Positions 8,091 through 17,174 of a DNA stretch of 33,363 nt are shown here, piece by piece (position 1 is the stretch's first letter; every line of letters begins with the position of its first letter). Made by a program: the position numbers and the translations under genes. Under the pieces are notes generated by a model. It was not told where the DNA came from, made no database searches, and saw nothing but the letters and a program-made list of their open reading frames with translations. The stretch comes from Bacteroidales bacterium. GTDB lineage: Bacteria > Bacteroidota > Bacteroidia > Bacteroidales > Paludibacteraceae. The stretch is from contig SUWZ01000025.1 of the NCBI GenBank assembly GCA_015061185.1, forward strand, positions 10,284 through 43,646, written 5' to 3'.

Positions 8091-8714
8091 ATGGAAATAA
8101 TCAAAAAGTATTTTCCTAATTTAACGGAAAAACAGATCGAACAATTTTCGGCTTTATACGATCTTTATCTTGATTGGAACGGAAAAATTAACGTCATCTC
8201 AAGAAAGGACATAGAAAACCTTTATGAACATCACGTACTACATTCTCTTTCAATAGCCAAAGTATTATCATTTCGACCTAATACCTCGATTATGGATGTT
8301 GGTACAGGTGGCGGATTCCCTGCTATTCCATTGGCTATCCTCTTCCCTGAATGTCATTTCCACTTGGTTGATTCCATCGGAAAAAAGATAAAGGTTGCCA
8401 ATAGCGTGTCAGAGGCTATTGGACTATCCAATACATCATTTCAACATGCAAGGGTGGAAGATGTCAAAACAAAATTTGATTTTATAATAAGTCGCGCTGT
8501 CATGCCTTTAGATAATTTGGTTAAGTTAACAAAAAAGAATGTTGATATAAAAAATCAAAAAAACTCACTTCCAAACGGACTTGTATGTTTAAAAGGGGGC
8601 GAACTTCAACAAGAAATTCTTCCTTTTCGAAAAGAGGCTTCTCTATGGGATTTGAGTGACTTCTTTGAAGAGGAGTTTTTCTTAACAAAAAAACTTGTAT
8701 ATGTCTCTTATTGA
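8091..8714 (+). CDS. rsmG: 16S rRNA (guanine-527-N7)-methyltransferase RsmG
   Basis: 207 residues, normal for the family. The N-terminal helix-rich part contains LYLDWNGKINVISRKDIENLYEHHVLHSL. The SAM-binding motif I is MDVGTGGGFPAIPLAI (about 69-84), followed by the acidic residue in FHLVDSIGKKIKVAN. The segment VEDVKTKFDFIISRAV includes the catalytic-face Arg typical of RsmG. It methylates G527 of 16S rRNA in the decoding region using S-adenosylmethionine; loss is associated with low-level streptomycin resistance in other bacteria. It is transcribed alone. A copy of the dispersed intergenic repeat begins 16 bp after the stop. Confidence 0.93.
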   Translation: MEIIKKYFPNLTEKQIEQFSALYDLYLDWNGKINVISRKDIENLYEHHVLHSLSIAKVLSFRPNTSIMDVGTGGGFPAIPLAILFPECHFHLVDSIGKKIKVANSVSEAIGLSNTSFQHARVEDVKTKFDFIISRAVMPLDNLVKLTKKNVDIKNQKNSLPNGLVCLKGGELQQEILPFRKEASLWDLSDFFEEEFFLTKKLVYVSY

Positions 8715-8730
8715 ATAAGTGTGTTCTTTA

Positions 8731-8780
8731 GGTGAGTTATATAGATTCATTTTGCGTAAATTTTGAATCGATTTCGAGTG
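8731..8780 (+). repeat. Dispersed intergenic repeat, copy A
   Basis: Begins GGTGAGTTATATAGATTCAT and ends in ATTTCGAGTG. It aligns well with copy F read on the minus strand, and less closely with C and E. It lies between rsmG and the hydrolase gene. Confidence 0.65.
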
Positions 8781-8906
8781 GATTACTGAACAAAAGAAGG
8801 GAACAGTACAAACACTATAACAGACTATCAAATAGCAAGTTATCAAAAATAAATCAAAAAGTTTATCAACTCACATTTAATACTCTTAAAATTTAAAATA
8901 AATCTC

Positions 8907-9548
8907 ATGGGCATGCAGATCAAATTATTCTCATTTAACCCTTTTCAAGTAAACACCTATCTCCTAATAAACGAAAATAGAGAGTGTATATTGATTGATG
9001 CAGGTTGTCTTGACACTTGCGAGTGTACAAAACTGTCGTCTTACATTAAAGAAAATCAGTTGTCCCTTAAACGGGTTTTAAACACTCACCTTCACTTAGA
9101 TCATATTTTCGGAAATAAATTTTTATTCGAAGAATTTGGAATAAAACCTGAAGCGCATAAAGCTGATGAATTTTTAATAAATAGGTTCCCTCTAATGGCT
9201 AAAAATTTTGGAATCAACTCCAGTACTACCATTGAACCGGGGAGTTATCTAAATGATAATGATACAATAACTTTGGGAAATATAAAATTAACGGTATTAC
9301 ATACACCGGGGCATTCTCCGGGTGGAGTATCTTTTTATGCCGAAGATGACAACTGCCTCTTCTCCGGAGACTCTCTATTTTTAGGTTCTGTTGGTAGAAC
9401 TGATTTAGAAGGAGGTGATTTTGATATACTGAAGAGTAGCATCGTAACTAAATTATTTTCTCTTCCTAAAAATACTTTGGTATTTCCCGGACATGGTCCT
9501 AAAACTTCTATTGATTTTGAAAGAAACAATAACCCTTATTTGAGATAA
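8907..9548 (+). CDS. Metallo-beta-lactamase-fold hydrolase (glyoxalase II-like)
   Basis: 213 residues. Metal-binding motifs are in order: THLHLDH (HxHxDH, about 60-66), HTPGHSPGG (about 132-140), SGDSLF (bridging Asp) and FPGHGPKT (last His). The length and motif spacing fit the short glyoxalase II-like branch that hydrolyses thioesters such as acylglutathione-type substrates or persulfides; the real substrate is unknown. The start is ATG 8907 with an alternative at 8913. Its TAA stop shares a base with the ATG of the following ABC ATPase (TAATG), so the two are translationally coupled. Confidence 0.9.
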   Translation: MGMQIKLFSFNPFQVNTYLLINENRECILIDAGCLDTCECTKLSSYIKENQLSLKRVLNTHLHLDHIFGNKFLFEEFGIKPEAHKADEFLINRFPLMAKNFGINSSTTIEPGSYLNDNDTITLGNIKLTVLHTPGHSPGGVSFYAEDDNCLFSGDSLFLGSVGRTDLEGGDFDILKSSIVTKLFSLPKNTLVFPGHGPKTSIDFERNNNPYLR

Positions 9549-10300
9549 TGACTGAGATTTGCAAAATATCAGATTTATCTATCGGATATTCATCCGTTAA
9601 AGCTATTATTTCAGATATTAATTTGTCTGTCAAAAAAAATTGTCTGATTTCCCTAATTGGACCTAATGGGTGCGGGAAATCTACTTTGATTAAAAGTTTA
9701 TGCGGATTGCATCCTTTACTCGATGGAGAGATTTCTATCAACGGAAAATCGATAAATAAATACTCCTCGAAGGAGTTATCAATGCTTCTATCCTTTGTTT
9801 TGTCTGAAAAAATTGACTCAGGAAAATTAACTGTTTATGACATTATCTCCATTGGAAGACATAATTATTCTAATTGGTGGGGAACTTTGGATGATGGTGA
9901 TAAACAAATTATTGAGCGAGTATTAAAAATAATGAACTTGGAATCACTTGCCAATCGTTTTTATTTCGAGCTATCCGATGGAGAACGACAACGGGTAATG
10001 ATTGCAAAATCACTGGCTCAAGATACTCCGATTATCATTTTGGACGAACCTACTTCTCATCTTGATTTACCCAATAGAATAGATATATTCAGGTTACTGA
10101 AAGAGATTGTTTCTCAAGAAAATAAATCCATTATTCTTTCTACTCATGAGTTGGATTTAGCTCTAACGTATTCTGACAAACTTTGGATTATTAACACGCA
10201 ATCAAAGATTCAAGAATGTAGCCCGAATGACCCCAATATGAATCTGATACTTCAAGAATGTTTCAAATTGAATAATTTTCAATTCAAAACTTCTCTTTAA
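9548..10300 (+). CDS. ABC transporter ATP-binding protein, iron-siderophore/cobalamin type
   Basis: 250 residues. It carries Walker A GPNGCGKST (about 38-46), a signature loop LSDGERQRV, Walker B IIILDEPTSHLD and the switch His in ILSTHELD. The length and the close Walker A/DLP spacing match FecE/BtuD-type ATPases for metal chelates or cobalamin. It is translationally coupled to the hydrolase upstream. The likely partner permease and binding protein are encoded 0.7 kb away on the opposite strand (11003-13134), which is unusual because such systems are normally one operon. Confidence 0.88.
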   Translation: MTEICKISDLSIGYSSVKAIISDINLSVKKNCLISLIGPNGCGKSTLIKSLCGLHPLLDGEISINGKSINKYSSKELSMLLSFVLSEKIDSGKLTVYDIISIGRHNYSNWWGTLDDGDKQIIERVLKIMNLESLANRFYFELSDGERQRVMIAKSLAQDTPIIILDEPTSHLDLPNRIDIFRLLKEIVSQENKSIILSTHELDLALTYSDKLWIINTQSKIQECSPNDPNMNLILQECFKLNNFQFKTSL

Positions 10301-10364
10301 TCAAAAAAAATTAGTTCAAACTTTAAATTTTAGATAGATTCTATATTTACTAATCTCTAAATCC

Positions 10365-10733
10365 TTATTTCATAAACACAAAATAGACAGCCAATATCAA
10401 ACAAGCAAAGGCGGCAAGGTGATTCCATTGTAACACTTCCCCTTTAAAGAAAACGGTGACAATAACAGAAAATACCGTGATTGATATAACCTCTTGAATT
10501 ACTTTTAATTGGACTAAAGAGAAGGGGCCTCCCATAATTTGAGACCCGATTCTATTGGCTGGAATCATGAATGAATATTCAAATAATGCGACTCCCCAAC
10601 TACATAGAATAATCAAAAATAAAGGCCAATCTGTTGAAATTTTCATTTCTTGTAACTTCAAATTACCATACCATGCAAATGTCATAAAAACATTTGATAC
10701 AATAAGCAACAAAATTGTCAACCAAACTTTCAT
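10365..10733 (-). CDS. DUF486 / DMT-superfamily small membrane protein
   Basis: 122 residues from ATG 10733 (MKVWLTILLLIVSNVFMTFA). The upstream extension is discounted because the -7 promoter box lies inside it. Four hydrophobic segments fill the protein. Motifs such as TFAWYGNLK, EYSFMIPANRIGSQI and FSLVQLKVIQEVI are diagnostic of the DUF486 family, which is related to small multidrug-resistance-like transporters. Its substrate is unknown. It is a single gene converging on the ABC ATPase gene. Confidence 0.85.
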   Translation of the reverse strand: MKVWLTILLLIVSNVFMTFAWYGNLKLQEMKISTDWPLFLIILCSWGVALFEYSFMIPANRIGSQIMGGPFSLVQLKVIQEVISITVFSVIVTVFFKGEVLQWNHLAAFACLILAVYFVFMK

Positions 10734-10749
10734 ATCCTTATTTTTTTTG

Positions 10750-10757
10750 CAAAAATA
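10750..10757 (-). promoter_or_regulatory. -7 promoter box (TATTTTTG) for the DUF486 gene
   Basis: Exact TAnnTTTG match on the minus strand, 16 bp before ATG 10733. A purine-rich AAGGAT stretch sits directly before the start codon. Confidence 0.6.
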
Positions 10758-10880
10758 CAAAATTATCGGCAATTTCTATAAATTAGCTCTATATTTAAGC
10801 TTTATGCGCTACATTTCCTCAGCACACTATCAGTTTGGCTGCCAGTCATAAAGCTCGCACTACTGACGTCTTTCGACCAA

Positions 10881-10975
10881 CAACTCACTCAAAATAAATT
10901 CAAAAATTCCTCGAAATGAATTTATAGAACTCACCTAAAAGAGTCTCAAAGATGCCGAAAATGAGAGTAATATAG
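10881..10975 (-). repeat. Dispersed intergenic repeat, copy F
   Basis: Read on the minus strand it holds TTTCGGCATCTTTGA (10946-10960), shared with copies D and H. This is followed by GGTGAGTTCTATAAATTCAT and TTTATTTTGAGTGAGTTG, shared with copy A. It therefore joins the two sub-elements of the family. Confidence 0.7.
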
Positions 10976-11002
10976 AATATGCATTATGGTATTTTTATCG
11001 AC

Positions 11003-11998
11003 CTATACCACCATTTTATTGCGACCTAACAATATCCAGAGAACAATTGGAGCGCCGATTAACGCTGTAACAGCATTGATTGGTAAAATATACCCATTGG
11101 TAGGTAATTGAGATAATATATCGCACAACAACATAGTTATCATGCCAATCAAAATGGATGCGGGATATATTTTTGCATGTTTGGAGGTATTAAATAACAT
11201 CCTTGCAACATGAGGCACAATTATCCCAATAAAACCGATCGGACCGGTAAAAGCAGTCGTCACTCCGGTTAATACTGCCGTTAAAGCAATAACTATAAGT
11301 TTATGTTTTCTGACAGATACTCCAACTCCCTGCGCATAGGATTCACCCAACAAAAATGCATCCAATGACTTAATGCACCCCAATAGCAGAAGTATTACAA
11401 AAAACACAATTGGTATAAAAAGTTGTAATTGACTCCATGACACAACCTCTACATTTCCTAATGTCCAATTTACAAAGTGTTTAACAGACTCTGGATCACT
11501 TAGATTTTGAAGAACTGAGACAACAGACGAAGTGAGACTTCCCGTAATAACACCAACAATCAATAAAGTAACAGAATCTTTTACGACAAAAGAGACCAAT
11601 AATATTATCAATAACATGATGAAAGCTCCTAACATTGCACAAAGTACACTGCCAAAAATGGAGAGAGAGACAATTGAGAGTCCACTTACAGAAAAAAATA
11701 ACACATACAATGCTACTCCCAACGTCGCACCGGAACTAATCCCCAGAATAGATGGTCCGGCTAATGGATTTCGGAATAATGTTTGCATTAACAAGCCGGA
11801 AACACCTAAAGCAACTCCCACCAAAACAGATGTGATTGCTTTGGGCAACCTAATATCAAAAAAAATAGAAGAATAAATACCCTCTTTTGACAGTAGTAAA
11901 TCAAAAGGGATATCAACACTCCCGACTAAAAGATCTGCCACAAAAAGCAGTAAAGCAACTACAGCTAAGATTAAATACAACAAAACCTCTCGTTTCAT
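11003..11998 (-). CDS. FecCD-family ABC transporter permease
   Basis: 331 residues with about ten membrane helices. It carries the FecCD signatures LPKAITSVLVGVALGVSGLL, QTLFRNPLAGPSILGISSGA and GPIGFIGIIVPHVARMLF. This family forms the dimeric inner-membrane channel for ferric-siderophore, haem or cobalamin import. The start codon overlaps the stop of the binding-protein gene (ATGA, 11995-11998), so the pair is translationally coupled. The ATPase is not in this operon. Confidence 0.93.
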   Translation of the reverse strand: MKREVLLYLILAVVALLLFVADLLVGSVDIPFDLLLSKEGIYSSIFFDIRLPKAITSVLVGVALGVSGLLMQTLFRNPLAGPSILGISSGATLGVALYVLFFSVSGLSIVSLSIFGSVLCAMLGAFIMLLIILLVSFVVKDSVTLLIVGVITGSLTSSVVSVLQNLSDPESVKHFVNWTLGNVEVVSWSQLQLFIPIVFFVILLLLGCIKSLDAFLLGESYAQGVGVSVRKHKLIVIALTAVLTGVTTAFTGPIGFIGIIVPHVARMLFNTSKHAKIYPASILIGMITMLLCDILSQLPTNGYILPINAVTALIGAPIVLWILLGRNKMVV

Positions 11999-13134
11999 CT
12001 CTCTTCCTCCTCACATTTATCTGCATAAACACGCTCATAAGATGGCAGTAATTGCGGATGTATAATTGAAATAACGTCTGCTAATATAATGTCCGGATGT
12101 GCCACAGCACTTTCATAAAAATCAGAAATACCTATTCCTCCGTCTCTTTTAGAACGCTTCATAAAATGATATACATTACCATTTTGAACAGACTTCAGAT
12201 GCCTCAATCTATTATCCCAATTGTCCATTGAAAAATCCCCACAATTCAACCAATATTCTGATTCGGAAAATTTTGACAGCAACCACTCCAAACTACAAGA
12301 AATTGTCGTGATAGCACTATCTTTCAAAAGAAAATTAGCACCCGCATCTGCATACACTTCAGCCATAAATCCTTCTCCTCCGGTTAAGTACCACGTTCCG
12401 GAATAACTTCCTCCTGCAAATAATGTTGGTCTATTAGCAACTTGATTATCAACTAAATCTTTTAAAGCCATGTATCTTTTTTCTGTTGCTTGAAATAGAG
12501 AATCAGCAAGTGCACATTTATCATATAAAACGCCCCATAATTTAATCCATTCTGCTCTCGCCAAAGCATTTACTTCTTTCCATTCAAAGGAATATAACAT
12601 AGGTAAAGAGAGCCCCTTTGGAGTATCTGAATAATCCGACAATAAAAGCAAGTCTGGTGAAACAGACAACAAAATTTCTCTATTTAAATTATATGAATTA
12701 CCCAAGGATTGAATTTTTCCATCTCTCATCATGCGACAAATATCCGAAGAATAAATATACTCCTCTGCACAAGTTGCTTTTAACGTTGACAAACAGTCTA
12801 ACATACGAACAAATTCAAAAATGGTTGATGTATTCGTCGCTAAACGTGATATAGGTATATTGATTTTCACACCATCATTTGGCGTTTTCACTGTGTCATT
12901 TCTCACAAGATAATAACGTAAAAATTGCTGAGGTGAGTCATCATGAAAAATATGCAAAACATAACCATATTCCGACTCAAAAATAGAAAACTTTTTTGCA
13001 TATTTTAATTCTATTTTTCTCGCACACACTTTTTGCAAACTATTCTGAATTTCCTCATTTCTCGCATCTGTAACCTTTGCACAAGAAACAAAAATTAGAA
13101 AACTAAAATAACATATATAAAAAACTCTTTTCAT
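11995..13134 (-). CDS. Periplasmic binding lipoprotein of a metal-chelate/cobalamin ABC importer
   Basis: 379 residues. A lipoprotein signal peptide ends FVSCAK, predicting lipidation of Cys18. The two-lobed helical-backbone binding fold (PF01497 type) is supported by LNREILLSVSPDLLLLSDYSD, a lobe with GGEGFMAEVYADAGANFLL, and HPDIILADVISIIHPQLLP at the end. The ligand is not decidable from sequence; cobalamin or an iron chelate are the usual choices. It is the first gene of a two-gene operon with the permease and is divergent from a TetR regulator (60 bp between the -7 box region and this start), which is therefore a candidate local regulator. Confidence 0.85.
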   Translation of the reverse strand: MKRVFYICYFSFLIFVSCAKVTDARNEEIQNSLQKVCARKIELKYAKKFSIFESEYGYVLHIFHDDSPQQFLRYYLVRNDTVKTPNDGVKINIPISRLATNTSTIFEFVRMLDCLSTLKATCAEEYIYSSDICRMMRDGKIQSLGNSYNLNREILLSVSPDLLLLSDYSDTPKGLSLPMLYSFEWKEVNALARAEWIKLWGVLYDKCALADSLFQATEKRYMALKDLVDNQVANRPTLFAGGSYSGTWYLTGGEGFMAEVYADAGANFLLKDSAITTISCSLEWLLSKFSESEYWLNCGDFSMDNWDNRLRHLKSVQNGNVYHFMKRSKRDGGIGISDFYESAVAHPDIILADVISIIHPQLLPSYERVYADKCEEEER

Positions 13135-13189
13135 TCTACAATGATAAAAAAAATTCTTTTAAAAATTTCTTAATAAGCAATAAAAAATA

Positions 13190-13197
13190 TATTTTTG
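13190..13197 (+). promoter_or_regulatory. -7 promoter box (TATTTTTG) for the TetR gene
   Basis: Exact TAnnTTTG match 24 bp before ATG 13222. It overlaps the first codons of a possible TTG-initiated extension, which argues for the downstream ATG. Confidence 0.6.
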
Positions 13198-13221
13198 CGT
13201 TATAAAGTAAAATTTTTCAGT

Positions 13222-13827
13222 ATGGGTACAACAAAAACAAGAAACATACTCATTGACGTTGCAAGAGAACTTTTCGCTACACAAGGCGTTGAAAATACAA
13301 CAATTGGAGATATTGCTGTTGCCGCCAACAAAGGTCGCAGAACAATATACACCTACTTCAAAAATAAAGAAGATATATATTATGCGGTAATTGAAACAGA
13401 ATTATTTCAGTTAGCACACAAGTTACAGTCAGAAATGCAAAAGAATCTTAATCCTGCAGAAAAATTAATCAACTATATCTATGCAAGAATGGGGCTTTTT
13501 TCTGAAACCGTAACTAGAAATGGGAACTTAAAAGCAAGTTTCTTTAGTAACATTCACGTTGTAGAGAAAAGTCGCCACAGATTAGACATCAGAGAAAAAA
13601 AAATGTTGGAAAACATTCTAATCGAGGGAAATGAACAAGGCTTCTTCAATGTAAAAAATCCTAGAATGGCTGCGACATTAATTCATTGTTCTCTTAAAGG
13701 CTGGGAAGTTCCTTTCATCAGAGGGGATTTCAAAGATCTTGGATTCTTAAGTGCCGATAACAAGAAAAATTTTGTTGCGTTCTTAATTAGTGGTCTAAAA
13801 GAAAAGGAGACCTTAAATATTGTATAA
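13222..13827 (+). CDS. TetR/AcrR-family transcriptional regulator
   Basis: 201 residues from ATG 13222. The N-terminal helix-turn-helix runs from NILIDVARELFATQGVE through TTIGDIAVAANKGRRTIYTYF to KNKEDIYYAVIETE, the usual TetR pattern. The C-terminal ligand and dimer domain is poorly conserved, as expected. Divergent placement beside the binding protein/permease operon suggests it controls that operon, itself, or both. The effector is unknown. Confidence 0.9.
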   Translation: MGTTKTRNILIDVARELFATQGVENTTIGDIAVAANKGRRTIYTYFKNKEDIYYAVIETELFQLAHKLQSEMQKNLNPAEKLINYIYARMGLFSETVTRNGNLKASFFSNIHVVEKSRHRLDIREKKMLENILIEGNEQGFFNVKNPRMAATLIHCSLKGWEVPFIRGDFKDLGFLSADNKKNFVAFLISGLKEKETLNIV

Positions 13828-13829
13828 TG

Positions 13830-13895
13830 GTTAGTTCTATAAATTCACCGTTTTAAATTGTAGGCAGACTCTATAAATAGGTCGAGATGATTTTA
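13830..13895 (+). repeat. Dispersed intergenic repeat, copy B (degenerate)
   Basis: Starts GTTAGTTCTATAAATTCACC and contains CTATAAATAGGTCGAGATGATTTT, which matches copy G. It fills the convergent spacer between the TetR gene and rsmE. A hairpin TGAACTC/GAGTTCA at about 13898-13919 overlaps the rsmE end and might act as a weak terminator, though it has no T-run. Confidence 0.5.
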
Positions 13896-13904
13896 TTGAA
13901 CTCC

Positions 13905-14606
13905 CTATAAAGAGTTCAGCAATTGAATTGTATGACAAGCTACAATACCTGCTGTTTCTGTACGAAGTCTGCTTTCTCCCAACGTTATCGGAGAAAATCC
14001 ATTATTGAGAGCTGAGTCAACCTCTTCTTCACTAAAATCCCCTTCGGGTCCTATCACAATAGTAGCATCGTTACCTCTATGATACAACTGAGATAAACTC
14101 TGTTTATTTTGGTTATAACAATGAGCAATAAAACAATTATCCGACGGTTGCTTAGATTTAATAAATTTATCAAAAGAGATCATCTCATTTAAGATAGGAA
14201 GAGTAGCTTTCTTAGATTGCTTCATTGCCGAAATCAGTATCTTATTCAATCGTTCAAGTTTTATAACTTTTCGCTCAGAATAACGACATAACAGAGGGGT
14301 AATTTCTGATATACCAATTTCTGTTGCTTTCTCTACAAACCACTCTAATCTATCCATATTTTTTGTTGGAGCAATAGCTATATGCAAATGAAACGGGAAA
14401 GTATTAAAATTCTCATATTTATTTAAGATACGTACCTCACACCTTTTATGATGTGGGAAAATTATCTCTGCTTCATAAAAATTACCCAATCCATCCACCA
14501 ACTCAATCTTTTCTCCGCAATCCAAACGTAATACTCTGATTGCATGAGCTGATTCCTCTTCCGACAAAAAAGATGAATCATTAATATTAGGAGCATAAAA
14601 AATCAT
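13905..14606 (-). CDS. rsmE: 16S rRNA (uracil-1498-N3)-methyltransferase RsmE
   Basis: 233 residues. An N-terminal PUA-like part (HAIRVLRLDCGEKIELVDGLG) is followed by the SPOUT methyltransferase domain. Family motifs are WFVEKATEIGISEITPLLC, MKQSKKATLPILNE, VIGPEGDFSEEEV and TLGESRLRTETAGIVA, the last two forming the knotted SAM site. It methylates U1498 in the 16S rRNA decoding region. It stands alone, with no partner gene close upstream. Confidence 0.94.
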   Translation of the reverse strand: MIFYAPNINDSSFLSEEESAHAIRVLRLDCGEKIELVDGLGNFYEAEIIFPHHKRCEVRILNKYENFNTFPFHLHIAIAPTKNMDRLEWFVEKATEIGISEITPLLCRYSERKVIKLERLNKILISAMKQSKKATLPILNEMISFDKFIKSKQPSDNCFIAHCYNQNKQSLSQLYHRGNDATIVIGPEGDFSEEEVDSALNNGFSPITLGESRLRTETAGIVACHTIQLLNSL

Positions 14607-14750
14607 AAATGAGAGAATTTAGAAATTGATGATATAAATTAAAGTTAAGTTACTCTTGAATTCATTATGCTTATCTTACTCATATTCAATCGGTCACAAG
14701 AGTCGCATCGTTCTTAAATATAAACAATCAAAGCAAAATACTTTTCAAAA

Positions 14751-14810
14751 TCATTTCGACCTAAATTTATAGAAGTCACCTAAAAAATCGCTTCAAATCT
14801 ATTTCAAACT
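14751..14810 (-). repeat. Dispersed intergenic repeat, copy G
   Basis: On the minus strand it reads GGTGACTTCTATAAATTTAGG then TCGAAATGATTTT, matching copies B and F. Confidence 0.55.
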
Positions 14811-14834
14811 TATAAAAAAATAGGTCTTAACAAG

Positions 14835-14929
14835 AAAAAAATTCTACGCACTCCATTTTAGAAATAAAAATTAAACAACTTCTGAATGATACAAAAATTA
14901 TTCATGTAACTTCTAAAATAAAGTGCGTA
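14835..14929 (-). terminator. Long-armed hairpin terminator after folD
   Basis: The arms 14845-14863 and 14911-14929 are inverted copies (TACGCACT..ATTTTAGAA). As minus-strand RNA all 19 positions can pair, two of them as G-U wobbles. The loop is 47 bases and the hairpin is followed by seven Ts. It starts 15 bp beyond the folD stop. The unusually long loop holds GAAGTTGTTTAATTTTTAT, similar to the end of the dispersed repeat, so it may be a small inserted element serving as the terminator. Confidence 0.65.
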
Positions 14930-14943
14930 AGAACACTTTTCAA

Positions 14944-15828
14944 TTAGTCTTTATAAACCGCTTTCTTTCCGGCCAATAAAGTATTTTTCATCAATGAGCA
15001 AATGGTCATTGGTCCTACACCACCCGGAACAGGAGTAATGTAACTACATTTTGGTGCCACATTTTCAAAATCAACATCTCCCGTTAATTTAAATCCTGTT
15101 TTGGTATCAGGCGCAGGAACACGAGTAGTTCCAACATCAACGATCACAGCCCCTTCTTTCACCATATCTGCTTTCAAAAACTTAGGAGACCCCATAGCTG
15201 CAATAATAATGTCCGCTTGTAAAGTAATCTCTTTTAAATTTTTGGTTCGACTATGACAAATAGTCACTGTAGCATCTCCCGGATAGGCTTTTTGCATCAT
15301 TAAAGAAGTTACCGGTTTTCCAACGATATTACTTCTACCAATTACAACACAATGTTTTCCGGAAGTTTCTATTTCATATCTTTTCAACAACTCCATAATA
15401 CCTGCAGGCGTTGCAGAAACGAATGAAGGCAAACCTATTGAGGTACGCCCCACATTGATTGGATGGAATCCATCAACATCTTTTCTATAATCAATTGCCT
15501 CAATAACCTTTTGTTCTGAAATATGTTTAGGCAAAGGAAGTTGAACTATAAATCCATCAACGTCTGCATCCTTATTTAAAGCATCAATTTGCTCTAACAA
15601 AGTATCTTCCGTAACATCCGCTTCAAAACAAATCTTTGTTGATTTAAAACCCACTTGCTCGCAAGACTTAACCTTATGAGCCACATAGGTTTCACTACCT
15701 CCATCATGACCAACAATAATCACTGCCAAGTGAGGTATTTTACCTCCGGCAGCCTTAATGTCTGCCACTTCTGCTGCTATCTCTTGCTTAATCTGATCTG
15801 CAATTGCTTTTCCGTCTATTAATTTCAT
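14944..15828 (-). CDS. folD: Bifunctional methylenetetrahydrofolate dehydrogenase/cyclohydrolase FolD
   Basis: 294 residues, typical length. The catalytic region [14 protein letters not shown] contains the conserved Tyr and Lys. [14 protein letters not shown] and [13 protein letters not shown] line the folate site. The Rossmann part has [16 protein letters not shown], and [17 protein letters not shown] ends the protein. It converts 5,10-methylene-THF to 10-formyl-THF in the cytoplasm for purine and formyl-Met-tRNA synthesis. It lies five bases downstream of ffh and is probably co-transcribed with it. Confidence 0.96.
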   Translation of the reverse strand: MKLIDGKAIADQIKQEIAAEVADIKAAGGKIPHLAVIIVGHDGGSETYVAHKVKSCEQVGFKSTKICFEADVTEDTLLEQIDALNKDADVDGFIVQLPLPKHISEQKVIEAIDYRKDVDGFHPINVGRTSIGLPSFVSATPAGIMELLKRYEIETSGKHCVVIGRSNIVGKPVTSLMMQKAYPGDATVTICHSRTKNLKEITLQADIIIAAMGSPKFLKADMVKEGAVIVDVGTTRVPAPDTKTGFKLTGDVDFENVAPKCSYITPVPGGVGPMTICSLMKNTLLAGKKAVYKD

Positions 15829-15833
15829 ATCTT

Positions 15834-17168
15834 TTATCTTCTAAATCGTTTACCCAATTTCATTTTACCACCAAATCCCTGACCATTGGTAACCATTCTC
15901 ATCATCTTGCGTGTATCCTCAAACTGCTTTAACAAGCGGTTTACCTCTTGTAAATTCGTTCCACTGCCCTTGGCAATACGAGCACGTCTGCTTCCATCCA
16001 AAATGGCAGGATTCGACCGTTCTTCCGGCGTCATAGAATAAATAATCGCCTCAATTCCCTTAAAAGCATTATCGTCAATATCAATATCCTTCATTGCCTT
16101 TCCTACTCCGGGAATCATTGATGCTAAATCCTTCAAATTACCCATTTTTTTAATTTGATGGATTTGACCCAAAAAGTCATTGAAATCAAATTGATTTTTT
16201 GCAATTTTTTTCTGTAATTTTTTCGCTTCCTCTTCATCAAACTGCTCCTGAGCTCTCTCTACCAATGAGACAATATCTCCCATTCCAAGAATTCGGTCTG
16301 CCATTCGTTCAGGATGGAAAACATCAATCGCTTCCATCTTTTCACCGGTACCAACAAATTTTATTGGTTTATCTACGACAGAACGGATAGATAAAGCAGC
16401 TCCACCTCGAGTATCACCATCTAATTTAGTTAAAACAACACCATCAAAATCCAAACGATCATTAAACTCTTTTGCAGTATTCACCGCATCTTGTCCGGTC
16501 ATTGAATCTACAACAAACAAAATCTCTTGTGGCTTGATAGCATCCTTAATAGAAGCAATTTCAACCATCATCTGTTCATCAACAGCCAAACGACCGGCAG
16601 TATCTATAATCACCACATCGTTCCCATTTGCCTTAGCTTGTGCTATAGCTTCCTGTGCTATTGATACCGGATTTTTGCTTTCTTCATTAGAATAAACATC
16701 TACTCCAATCTGACCTGCTAAAACTTTTAATTGTTCTATCGCAGCCGGACGATAAACGTCGCAAGCAACCAACAATGGCTTCTTTCGTTTTTTCGTCTTC
16801 AACATATTGGCCAATTTCCCTGAGAAAGTTGTTTTTCCGGAACCTTGCAAACCAGACATCAAGATAACAGCCGGACGACCATCTAAATTTATGTCAACAC
16901 TTGTCCCACCCATCAATTGTGCCAATTCGTCATGAACAATTTTCACCATCAATTGACTTGGCTTCACTGATGTCAAAACATTTTGACCTAAAGCTTTCTC
17001 TTTTACTGTATCCGTAAAAGTTTTTGCCACTTTATAATTCACATCGGCATCTAATAACGCCTTACGAACATCCTTCAACGTCTCTGCAACGTTGATTTCT
17101 GTAATCTTCCCTTCTCCTTTTAAAATCTTAAACGAGCGTTCTAACCTTTCGCCTAAACTTTCAAACAT
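15834..17168 (-). CDS. ffh: Signal recognition particle GTPase Ffh
   Basis: 444 residues. An N-terminal helical bundle ([22 protein letters not shown]) precedes the GTPase domain: G1 [32 protein letters not shown] and [14 protein letters not shown]. The methionine-rich M domain starts at about residue 310, with [18 protein letters not shown] and the SRP-RNA-binding stretch [12 protein letters not shown]. It ends with [11 protein letters not shown]. It binds 4.5S RNA and signal sequences and delivers ribosomes to FtsY and SecYEG. It is followed by folD. Confidence 0.97.
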   Translation of the reverse strand: MFESLGERLERSFKILKGEGKITEINVAETLKDVRKALLDADVNYKVAKTFTDTVKEKALGQNVLTSVKPSQLMVKIVHDELAQLMGGTSVDINLDGRPAVILMSGLQGSGKTTFSGKLANMLKTKKRKKPLLVACDVYRPAAIEQLKVLAGQIGVDVYSNEESKNPVSIAQEAIAQAKANGNDVVIIDTAGRLAVDEQMMVEIASIKDAIKPQEILFVVDSMTGQDAVNTAKEFNDRLDFDGVVLTKLDGDTRGGAALSIRSVVDKPIKFVGTGEKMEAIDVFHPERMADRILGMGDIVSLVERAQEQFDEEEAKKLQKKIAKNQFDFNDFLGQIHQIKKMGNLKDLASMIPGVGKAMKDIDIDDNAFKGIEAIIYSMTPEERSNPAILDGSRRARIAKGSGTNLQEVNRLLKQFEDTRKMMRMVTNGQGFGGKMKLGKRFRR

Positions 17169-17174
17169 AGTATT

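Larger units (their letters stand above)
14607..14943. other. Non-coding spacer rsmE-folD
   Basis: No credible gene. It contains repeat copy G and the long hairpin terminator that follows folD. AATCGGTCACAA near 14690 recurs at about 19556, which suggests a longer decayed repeat. Confidence 0.6.

Noticed and set aside
13195-13221. TTG-initiated extension of the TetR gene
   Set aside because: The -7 promoter box TATTTTTG covers this stretch, so it cannot be translated from that promoter.
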